Positions 1 through 8,888 of a stretch of 64,000 bases of DNA are shown here, piece after piece (the first letter of the stretch is position 1; the number at the start of each line of letters is the position of its first letter). Position numbers and translations under genes: made by a program. This stretch comes from Cranoglanis bouderius. Its lineage: Eukaryota; Chordata; Actinopteri; Siluriformes; Cranoglanididae. The stretch lies in NCBI GenBank assembly GCA_023630585.1, contig CM042551.1, positions 18,959,001-19,023,000 on the forward strand. The letters run 5' to 3'. The notes under the pieces are model-generated. The model saw nothing but the letters and a program-made list of their open reading frames with translations. It ran no database searches and was not told where the DNA came from.

Positions 1-506
1 TGGATCACTTGTTAAGATGTTATTTTGCAGTCTTCTCCGAACTGTTGACACAAAGTTGGAAGCACACAATTGTATAGAATGTCTTTGTATGCGGTAGCAT
101 TACAATTTCCCTTCACTGGAACTAAGAAGCCCAAACCTGTTCCAGCATGACAATGCACCTGTGCACAAAGCGAGCTCCATGAAGACATGGTGTGTTAAGG
201 TTGTACTGGAAGAACTTGAGTGTCCTGCACAGAGCCCTGACCTCAAACTTACTGAACACATTTGGTATGAACTGGAACACCAACTGCACCTCAGACCTCC
301 TCACCTAACATCCTCACTAATGCTCTTGTAGCTGAATGAACAAAAATCCCCACAGCCACGCTCCAAAATCTAGTGGAAAGCCTTCCCAAAAGAGTGGAGG
401 TTATTATAACAGCAAAGGCAGGACTAAATTTGGGATGGGATGTTCAACAAGCACACAGGTGTGATGGTCAGGTGTCCACAAACTGTAGGCCATATACAGT
501 AGTGTA
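1..506 (+). mobile_element. Tc1-like transposon, 3' part, cut by window edge
   Basis: This is the right-hand part of a Tc1-like DNA transposon. Around 145-250 the plus strand still reads as the second half of a DDE transposase: a block like QHDNAPVHKASS is followed by CPAQSPDL. The expected downstream glutamate region is degraded and the frame is broken. The right terminal repeat is seen at about 462-506 (aggtgtccacaaac, then ggccatatac) and matches the terminal repeat of the short copy at 54551-54979. The left part lies outside the window or is lost. It cannot encode an active transposase. Confidence 0.75.
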
Positions 507-1895
507 TGTAAGACTGACATCAGGAACGAAAATATGGTTGTGTCTTATACAAGAAATACTTTTGTGCAAACCAGCTTAAAACAAATAAGAAAGATAAGGA
601 GTCAGGTTTAGCATTAGTAAATTTTTTTTTATATTAATTTGTTAAAAATCTCCCATTTCTACTTCATGAAGTGCAGAGAGTCTTTTAACGGCCAAGTTTT
701 GTAAAATGTGTGCAATTTGTCTGGCAAGAAGCAACTGCCCTCAGTTCTGAATTTGCTAAACATTTGCTATGTGAATATCTATTTTCTAATTAAAACTTTG
801 CCATTACTGTGCTACACTGAAACAGAAATATTTTACACAGTATTAAAGATTGGAATTTGGATCAAATAAACAGCATTATATGGAAATAAATGGAACACTG
901 AACGATACTGAAATCAGACAAAATCTATGCGAAAATTAATATAACATGCCAATGGCTATAATGTTTCAGAATAATTGGAATAATGCTTGAAGCCCCATAA
1001 GCATGTTTCATGGGAAATCTGGTATTATATGCTCTCTATCTGCTGTGTCTTTACTTTCAAAACACTAGTCTTGGGCAAATATTAAAGTGTTGCTGCCTTG
1101 CATTTAATTATGGACAATGTGCTGTTTCAGCATCTCCTCATTTTTATATAAACATGTGGAGGAATTATTCAGTATGCCTTTAGTAATTCTAATATTAAAA
1201 TGATAAATTAAATGATCAAGTCTGAAAAACAGCTATAATAACATAAAAACACATGGGAAAAAAAAACACATTTACATGAGCACAAGCTCACACACAGAGG
1301 CTAATATGCAAATCCTGCTCTTTGCCCTGTGTCACATCTGTAACAGCCCCGTGGATCACAGGGTGTCCAGACTGGATCTGTTGCCTATCGGAGAATAAAA
1401 TGGCCATTCTTTCTCAGCAGGTCAATAGGAAGAGAGTTTGCCCTATAATATATCCTCCCTAATCCACCCCCAGCATTTCTTACCTGTCACCCTCACCGTG
1501 ACTCAATAATGTTGAGTGATTGTTCATAGGCAAGGTCAGATCTTTCAACCTTTGCGTCATCTTCAGCTGTTGGCAGCCGAACACACTCGTCTCACAACAA
1601 GCGTCAATCAGCCAAGGATGAGACGATCTGAAAATCTGAACAGTTCTCACTTTTTTGGCTTGCTGACGTCATATATGTTTAATACAACATATATCTCTCT
1701 TCAATTAAACCCATAAACCAAAAATGCATAAGCAGAAAAGAAAATCATAACAATTGATAAATATTTACTGATGGCATAAAAAAATCTTCCAGCTGATCTA
1801 TTTGCATTGTAGAACACTGACATTATGCTGTATTCAACTAAAGGTCATAACGCAGACTAGGAAAAAAAAAAGAAAGCTCCCCCCCGCAACTGGTG
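507..1895. other. No gene or recognisable element
   Basis: This is AT-rich sequence with short A and T runs. The only open frame of note (1516-1716) has no recognisable domain. I see nothing that can be named here. Confidence 0.5.
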
Positions 1896-2555
1896 GTAAA
1901 TGAACCACTTTATTAGGAACACCTCTATACCTGCTCATTCATGCTGTTATCTAATCAGCCAATCATGTGGCTGACAGCACAATGCATAAAATCAGACAGA
2001 TACAGGTCAAGAGCAGGTCAAGTTAATGTTCACATCAAACATCAGATTGGAGAAATGGGGTGATCTCTGTGACTTTAACCATGGCATGGTTATTGATACC
2101 AGATGGGCTGGTTTGAGGATTTCAGAAACTCCTGGGATTTTCACACACAACAGCCTCTAGAGTTTACACAGAATGGTGCAAAAAACAAACAAAAAAAACA
2201 TCCCTTGAGTAAGCAACAGTTCTGTGAGTGGAAACATCTTGTTGATGAGAGAGGTAAGAGAGAAATAGCCAGATTGGTTCCAGTTGCCAGGCAGAATATA
2301 TTAACTTATATAATCACTCTTTGCTACCGTGGTGAGTAGAAAAGCATCTCAGAAAACACAAAACATCGGACTTTGAGGTGGATGAGCTACAACAGCAGAA
2401 GACCACATCAGGTTCCGCTCCTGTCAGCCAAGAACAAGAATTTGAGTCTACTGTGGGTACAGACTCACCCAAAGTGGACAGTTTAGGGGAAAAAAACAAC
2501 CACCTAGTCTTTTTTCCAGTCTTCAGCTGTCCAGCCTTGACTTGAGCTTGTTGCT
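1896..2555 (+). mobile_element. Tc1-like transposon fragment with inverted end
   Basis: This fragment begins with the terminal repeat type ccactttattaggaacacc found in a common fish Tc1-like family, also present at 14213-14604. It runs through the transposase N-terminal helix-turn-helix coding region (the stretch reading gactttaaccatggcatgg, then gtttacacagaatgg). It stops near the segment that precedes the first catalytic Asp. From about 2507 to 2555 the same internal segment reappears on the opposite strand, forming an imperfect palindrome. Frameshifts and missing sequence show it is a dead fragment. Confidence 0.7.
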
Positions 2556-3645
2556 CAGGAAAGATGAACATGGAGGCAGCCATGTTTTTTTCCCATGTTA
2601 TAGCTCGAAAGCACGGAATAATTTCCGAGCTCCGATTTCGCACTTCAAATGCAGCATTAGTTTAATGTATGCTAAACTCCCAACCCTCAACATGTGGGGG
2701 TGGGTGTGGGGGGCGGGGGGTATCTAACCTCAGAAGAACATCCAAGAACATGGAGAAACATGTAATGTAACTATGCTAAAGATTAGTTTCAGTATTCGTC
2801 GATTCAGTTATTTTGACAAACCTTGGATAAAATTGTCTTGACTAGGTTTCATTTTTGATATTCCTGGAAGTATAGAATAATGACTGTTGAATGAATGCAG
2901 AAAATATGCGATCTTGCAAATAAAAGAGCGTACCATCTTCAAGTTTAACACTTGTGTGCTTTTTCATGGATAGCTTTTTTCCCCCTACAACTTCTCAAGG
3001 TGAAAGCAAAACAGAATAGTTTAGACACTTATACCAGGGCCAGCTCGCTCCCAACAGATGTGTACTGGTTGCTAGGATACTGAGGAGGGAGTGTTGTTAA
3101 GATGTGAACGATGATGAAAGAAATGTTGTCTACCAGAACAAGACACCCCAAAGGCAACAGATAAACACACACACACAAAATGGATAAAGCAAGTGGTTTT
3201 CATTTCACCTTATAAGTGAAAATCAAACAGAATAAGAGGTTTATTACAACAGCGTTATTCATCTCTAACATCTTTAATGAAAATAATCTATATTCCATTC
3301 ACACGTACTCATACACGCAGGAGAACGTTAAAAAACAACAACATACAAGTGTGACCATGATTATTTTTTAAATGATTGCCCGAGGCAGTGCAAAGAATCC
3401 CACCTTCACACGTGATGAAGTGAAGGAACAGCGGCAGACACTCCTCATGTTCATCTTCCCATAGGGAATTTGCTTTGTGTAAATAGAAGTATTGCTGTGT
3501 TTTGGGTTATTTCTCAGTATTAAAGCACAGAAGAAGAAATGTCCACAAGACAAAAAAAAATAAAAAATTCTAGAAATGCTGTTGAAAATGACTCTGGTTT
3601 CGATATCATACACAAATTAATGACAACATCAAGCTATTTAGTTGA
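2556..3645. other. No gene or recognisable element
   Basis: This is unremarkable AT-rich DNA with a G-rich patch near 2693-2720 and a short CA run near 3168-3178. No convincing coding sequence was seen on either strand. Confidence 0.45.
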
Positions 3646-3679
3646 TGTTACGACCCGTGGGGTAATGGAGAGAAGCAGG
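3646..3679 (-). repeat. Truncated 3' LTR end (34-bp direct repeat)
   Basis: These 34 bases (tgttacgacccgtgggg... to agaagcagg) are identical to 5957-5990, the 3' end of the 5' LTR in minus-strand orientation. The match stops abruptly at 3680, where a 36-bp tandem repeat begins. This is best explained as the residue of the 3' LTR after an internal deletion. Confidence 0.7.
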
Positions 3680-3856
3680 GCCTGGATCTCGGAGCTGCGC
3701 GTGACCTGGTGCTGGGCCTGGATCTCGGAGCTGCGCGTGACCTGGTGCTGGGCCTGGATCTCGGAGCTGCGCGTGACCAGGTGCTGGGCCTGGATCTCGG
3801 AGCTGCGCATGACCTGGTGCTGGGCCTGGATCTCAGAGCTGCGCGTGACTTGGTGC
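3680..3856. repeat. 36-bp coding minisatellite, about 5 copies
   Basis: The unit begins cctggatctcggagctgc and recurs every 36 bp. On the minus strand each unit encodes 12 residues of the type GQAP/GHAQLRDP. In the copy nearest 3835, a C-to-T change on the minus strand turns an Arg CGA into a TGA stop, ending the long reading frame there. Confidence 0.85.
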
Positions 3857-4589
3857 TTGACCCGGAGCTTGACCTGGAGCTTGACCCGGAGCTTGACCTG
3901 GAGCTTGACCTGGAACCAGGATCGGAGTCGGATCTGGAACCAGGATCGGAGTCAGCTCCGGAACCAGGATCGGAGTCAGCTCTCGCACCTGGATCGGAGT
4001 CAGCTCTGGAACCAGGATCGGAGTCAGCTTTGGCACCTGGATCGGAGACAGGCTTGGAAACAGACTCGGAGAAAGGCTTGGAAATAGACTCGGAGAAAGG
4101 CTTGGAAACAGACTCGGAGAAAGGCTTGGAAACAGACTTCGAGACAGACTGGAAACAGACTTCGAGACAGACTTCGAGAAAGACTTGGAAATAGACTTCG
4201 AGACAGACTTGGAAACAGGACAGAGAACTCGGTTAGACCGAAAACCATAGACAAAATCAAAAACTTGGTTGGAAATTAAATTGGAAACCGGGCTGGAGAC
4301 CGGGCTGGAGACAGAGGAGTGAGCTGGGTTGGAAACGGAGCTGGGAGTTACATCAGCCACTGAACTGAAAAGGAGAGCAAAAACATATCCAGAAATTAAA
4401 CCTATGCAGCTAGTAATGAAATCAGGAACTGGACTTGGAACTGAACTAGGAACTGGGCTAGGAACTGGGTCAGAACCTGGACTTGGACTAGGAACTGGAC
4501 TAGAAACTGGACTGGGAGCAGGACTGGGAACAGGACTGGGAACAGGACTGGGAACCTGACTGAGAACTGGATCAGAGATTGGCCTTGGA

Positions 4590-4755
4590 ATAGGGCAAAA
4601 ATCTGGACATGGACTTGGACATGGACTAGAATTAGGGCAGGAACCTGGACATGGACTTGGACATGGACTGGGATTAGGGCAGGAACCTGGACATGGACTT
4701 GGACATGGACTAGGAGTAGGGCAGGAACCTGGGCATGGACTTGGACATGGACTAG
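4590..4755. repeat. 42-bp coding minisatellite
   Basis: The unit ggacatggacttggacatgg... plus a gggcaggaacct segment repeats about every 42 bp, nearly four times. In the minus frame it encodes 14-residue units rich in Pro, Ser and Cys (CPSPCPGSCP type). Confidence 0.75.
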
Positions 4756-4924
4756 CTTGAGAAGAGGTCATCCCATGGACCTCAGACATGGACAGGGCAG
4801 GAGTGGAGGCTTCTTCTCGAACCTCTGATGAGAACACGGCTTGGGCGGAGGTCTCCTCGTGGAGCTCCGGCGTAAGCAGGCTAGGAGAGGAGGTTTCCTC
4901 TTGAATCTCTGGCTGCAGCTTGGG

Positions 4925-5330
4925 GCTGGAGGTCACCTTGTTAACCTCCAGAGGCAGCTCTGCTGTGGAGACCTTCTGCTGGGCCTCCAACTGGAGCTCG
5001 GGGCTGGAGGTTGCCATGTTAACCTCCAAGGAGCAGCTCCCTTGAGGAGACCTCCTGCTGGTCCTCCTGCTGGAGCTCGGGGCTGTAGGTCGCCACATTA
5101 ACCTCCCTGAGCAGCTCCTCTGTGGAGACCTTCTGCTGGGCCTCCGGCTGGAGCTCGGGGCTGGAGGTCGCCATGTTAACCTCCCTGAGCAGCTCCGCTG
5201 TGGAGACCTTCTGCTGGGCCTCCAGCTGGAGCTTGGGACTGGAGGTCGCCATGTTAACCTCCCGGAGCAGCTCCTTTGAGGAGACCTCCTGCTGGGCCTC
5301 TGGCTGGAGCTCTGAGGGAGCCCTCCTGTG
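4925..5330. repeat. 78-bp coding minisatellite
   Basis: Units starting aacctccctgagcagctcc recur at 78-bp spacing (for example 5101 to 5179). The minus strand translates each to 26 residues ending in ...VSTEELL. One copy near 5026-5030 carries an extra base that shifts the frame. The array thins into diverged units below about 4990. Confidence 0.8.
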
Positions 5331-5956
5331 GAGCTGCTTATGCACCTGCCAGCTGCCCTTGAAGCAGCCTTGGGAGCAGAAGTAGCAGACTCCCTGGTTC
5401 CTGCAGGTGGGACACTGCAGGATGGCTGGTCGGGTGCATCCCTCGGTGGCACACTCCTGGGTTTGGGGGTGAGAGGTGTAGGCCGCCACGTTAGCCCGCT
5501 TACTCTCATAGTACTCCAGGAACGTTTGACTAGGTCGGTCGCCCAGACGATCCTTCCCCAAAAATGTCCTGAGGTCGGGTTGGAAGTCTGGGCTTCCGAA
5601 CACCTGGACCAGTAGATCCACAAAGCCCGAAACTGTTTGGAGCTTTGGGGATCTACTGGTAAGGTGAAGCTTCGCCCATTGGCGAGTGGAGCCGACCAGA
5701 CGAGAGAGGAGGAACCCCAACCACTCTTCCTTGTCGGGTTTGGGGTCCTCCAAACTCAAAAAATAAATTTGAGCCTGCAAAAAAAAAAACATTGTCGCCA
5801 AGTGGAAAAACCGTCATACCCGTCCGGGGGATGAATGAAAGTCCACTGAGGAAAAAACATAGAGTTAATAGCAGGCATTTTAATTGTGGCGTGGCAGGGC
5901 GTGGCGTGGCGTGGCATCGCTTTCCCCGCTGCATCCATTTTTTTGGCGGAGTATTC

Positions 5957-6439
5957 TGTTACGACCCGTGGGGTAATGGAGAGAAGCAGGATGCATTTGC
6001 TGGGGAAAGTTGTCAGTTTAATAGGAACAGTTCAAGTCATAATAAACATAAAGGACTTCATTCAACATAAATGCATCAGAACGTCACCGTTATCAAAAGA
6101 AGGTAGAAGTAATCCAAATAAGAAACACAGTAGTCCACAAACTGGTAGAAAATCCGGAAAACACAGGGAAATACACGCTAGGCTAGACGGTGGTCTGGAA
6201 ACCACGAACTACGAGCTAAGAAAAACTAATGCTAGGCTAGAAAGGTGGTCTGGAAACCACAAGAAAAGAGCTAAAGGAAAAAAGCGCACGGTTAAACACA
6301 TCTAAGTTAAACTAAAGCTAGGCTAGAAAGGTGGTCTGGATACCACGAATGACGAGCTAAGGAAAACTAACGCTAAGCTAGAAAGGTGGTCTGTAAACCA
6401 CGGAAAAAGAGCTAAAGGAAAAAAGCACACGGTTAAACA
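5957..6439 (-). mobile_element. 5' LTR of the Gypsy-like element
   Basis: Read on the minus strand, this segment ends ...gggtcgtaaca after an aataaac-type polyadenylation signal. That is the same layout as the end of the solo LTR at 8164-8888. The 5' half (about 6170-6439) is a nested tandem repeat: two units of about 130 bp, each made of two similar subunits containing aaggtggtctggaaaccac. The outer boundary at 6439 is chosen because it gives a TG start on the minus strand, but no target duplication confirms it. Confidence 0.55.
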
Positions 6440-6457
6440 CATCTATGGATTTCGCTT

Positions 6458-6632
6458 TGCACACAGGAGCATTGTTATGCCGGAACAGGTTTGCACCTCT
6501 TAGTCACAGTGACGGGAAATTGTAACGCTACAGCATACAAAGACATTCTTCCAACTTTGTGATAACAGTTTGGGGAAGGCGTTCATATAGGTGAAATGGT
6601 CAAGTGTACACATACTTTTGGCCATATGTATA
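6458..6632 (-). mobile_element. Tc1-like transposon fragment
   Basis: In minus orientation this carries a left terminal repeat (tatggccaaaagtatgtg, then acttgaccatttc) and a short internal stretch ending gttccggcataacaatgctcc. Both correspond to the family at 1-506 and 54551-54979. It lies directly beside the LTR element. Nothing codes here. Confidence 0.65.
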
Positions 6633-8163
6633 GTTTTAGAACCTGTTTAGCAATGACTCTAAAGTCAAATATCGATCAATAGTTTGACAATGAAACTGTT
6701 AGAGTTGAACAATGCATCATATCATACAGTATTGTGTCACTCTCACTTATTGACAGATAGGCAGCTGCAATCATGATTTCTAGAGTTTCAAGTCCATAAT
6801 GCTCTAATGGTTCATATATTTCCTCTAAATACTGAACAGAGTAAACAGAAAAGTTGTGACTAAACTTACACTTCTGTCATCTTTGTAATTTGTCCTTATA
6901 TTGGACAATGTGCTCTTATATATTCTACCTAATAACCACCAAAAAGGCTGAATGTACTAATCATTCGGTTCGTTTGCCTCTCTTCCGACTCTCTTTCCTA
7001 CGTTCTTCTAATATCACTTCAAAATTCTCATCAAATCCCTGCCAGCATAATTTCGTCATATTGATTAAGTCATATGGAGTAAGTTCTGTTTGTTTTGGTT
7101 CAAACGTTGCTCTCTACAGAACAGAATGCACAGGGGAATCTGCAGTGCTTCGAGAATGAATCAGGCCATCCTCTGCAGGTTAGGATCATCTAACCTGAGC
7201 ACCTAATCCTATTCAAGTGTTTCTATAGTTCTCTCTCTCTCTTTTCTTCTTTTCTTTCCATTTTCCTTAATGACATATGTGGACTAATCTGTCCAAGGTC
7301 AGTGTCCCCATGTTGAAGGGTGAGCTGACATAGAAAAATTCAGTGATCCTGTATATCGTGTGTATTACTGTTCAACCATATCCTAAATATAACAATTCAG
7401 CTTTCACACTATCAGTGTTCAAATCCCGACAATGCCTTAGCCATCCGTGGCAAGGAGTCCAAGATAGCATGAATTTGTTCTGCTCTCCGGGTGGGATGGC
7501 ATCTCTTTTTCTCCTGTCAATCAAAACATCCTATGTATTTCGAATTGGCGTGGCGGCCTGAGAAAACTCTTTACATAGTGATTTTTTTCCTGAACTGAAA
7601 TATGTTTCTGTTATGCTTGTACATCAACCACAACAACATCAACAACAATAACAACTTTATCTTCTAGAATTTTAGAGGTGACTTACCCCCAAAAATGAAA
7701 AGTAAGAAAATTTAAAGATGCACAGGAACATCGTGGACATCTTGACAGCTGGGAACTGATTACAATCTGAAAGCTTTTGTACGTTTTACTATGGCATGTA
7801 GCTAGCCAACAACTTGATCAGGTGTTGCAGCTATATTCTGAATATGATGTTTACATGTGTACAGGCATCGCAATATCCCTCTATACATGGTTGTTGTAAG
7901 GATGCCGATATACACATGCTCTTTCCCTCTCCCACTGTTATTTCCGAGAAGATTCAAGATGCAGCCGTTGCTACCCACAATTGACGATCTCCTTTCAGTG
8001 GATTTTCTGAATAAGGTGTTTACATGCAAAAAATTTCTGATTAAAACAGTCATATTCCAGGGGTGGGTGGTCTTAATCTGAATCGGGCAATCGGCATTTC
8101 CATGACTCAATACTAATTAGAATATTGCCAAATTCTGATGTGCATGTAAACGAAGTCACTGTG
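6633..8163. other. No gene; possible MITE near 7830-8163
   Basis: No coding sequence was recognised. The last 330 bp contain motifs gtgtttacatg and, inverted, gcatgtaaacg, suggesting a degraded short inverted-repeat element. The solo LTR at 8164 inserted at its right side. The ends are too worn to define. Confidence 0.3.
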
Positions 8164-8888
8164 TGTTACAAAACCAGACGGAGGGAGGCAGGATGCATGC
8201 GCAGGGGAAATAGTCAGTTTATTAGGAATATTCGAAAGTAAAGGAACGTATACCAAACGGGGGGAAGGGCAACGCAACGGCAGGGTCAAAAAAGGCAAAC
8301 AGTCAAACAATAATCCAAAGAATGGTCAGGCATAAATCCACAAACAACACGGCAATAATCCAGAGGGTAGCGAGACATAAATCCACAAAACAGTGAGGCA
8401 ATAATCCACAGTGTAGCGAGGCGGTAATCCAACAGATATCGAGGCAAGAGTCCACGGTCCAGGAAACACGAGGTGAGTGCACACAGAGGCATGTACGTAC
8501 ATACATTCCATTTAATTCACAATATAATACTCCGCGATGAAGCGGAAACGGGAAGAGGTTTAAATAAAGAAGGTAATCAAAAACAAACGAGACACAACAC
8601 AAAACACCTGAAACTCATAATCAAACAGTACACGGAAAACCAATGAATGAACATGGGCGGATACATGACACGAACCAAAACAAACGGACCAATGAGGAAA
8701 CGGGGGCAGAGACATGACGTAAACCAAAAACAAACGAGCACATGTTGAAGTAAACAAAACTCGAGTCTATGAATGCACAGTCCAGCGGGTTTTTGTGAAT
8801 GAAACGAAGAGTAGCGTGAAGCGTGGAATGCGGAAGTGCGCTACTCGCTAGCCTCTGCTAGCAGCGTAGCGAGAGGGAGACTCTAACA
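8164..8888 (-). mobile_element. Solo LTR with 5-bp target duplication
   Basis: This 725-bp segment begins TGTTAGAG and ends GTAACA on the minus strand, the TG...CA form of an LTR. It is flanked on both sides by the 5-bp duplication ctgtg (8159-8163 and 8889-8893). It contains an aataaac signal close to its 3' end and a stretch (gcatgcatcctgcctccctcc) resembling the LTR end at 5957-5990. Inside are several imperfect repeats of about 30 bp built on tggattattgcc. With no internal retroviral-type genes next to it, it is the product of LTR-LTR recombination. Confidence 0.8.

Larger units (their letters stand above)
3833..5938 (-). pseudogene. Gag-like protein with METAP1-like C6H2 zinc finger and repetitive tail
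   Basis: The probable start is the ATG at 5938. A frameshift lies in the T11 tract near 5780-5790, after which an uninterrupted frame runs 5801-5019. Numbered from 5801, residues 10-105 look like a retrotransposon Gag core (QIYF...EEWLGFLLSRLVG...QWAK...FVDLLVQVFG). Residues 117-158 form a C6H2 finger: C117/C122, C130/C133, C142/C146, H154/H158, with LQCPTC, YFCSQ and CFKGSW. This pattern is that of the methionine aminopeptidase 1 N-terminal finger. From residue 176 come 26-residue repeats (REVNMATSSPELQ-type). A one-base insertion near 5026-5030 shifts the frame, which then continues to 3833 through Pro/Ser/Cys-rich repeats with one hydrophobic stretch (FITSCIGLISGYVFALLF). A CCHC knuckle and pol are absent. 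It is probably inactive, though only two frameshifts break it. Confidence 0.65.
3646..6439 (-). mobile_element. Gypsy-like LTR retrotransposon remnant
   Basis: On the minus strand the order is 5' LTR (5957-6439), Gag-like ORF with zinc finger and repetitive tail (about 3680-5938), then only the last 34 bp of a 3' LTR (3646-3679). Those 34 bp are identical to 5957-5990. The LTR ends in a form compatible with ...AACA-3'. Its 3' part (an aataaac-type signal, then ctgac...atgcatcctgc) resembles the end of the solo LTR at 8164-8888, so both belong to related families. No protease, reverse transcriptase or integrase is present: pol and most of the 3' LTR are missing. No matching target duplication was found (gttga on the left, catct on the right), so the outer 5' end may be lost. 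Confidence 0.7.

Noticed and set aside
3539..4194. Plus-strand open frames with regular repeats (rich in Leu, Glu, Asp, Trp)
   Set aside because: They are antisense readings of the minisatellites in the minus-strand Gag tail; the minus strand carries the recognisable domains upstream.
3680..5330. Regular repeats as a possible CRISPR array
   Set aside because: Repeats are directly tandem without unique spacers, are coding-like, and lie in a vertebrate genome.
4841..5615. Plus-strand frames across the zinc-finger region
   Set aside because: They are shadows of the minus-strand Gag and zinc-finger frame, with no domain of their own.
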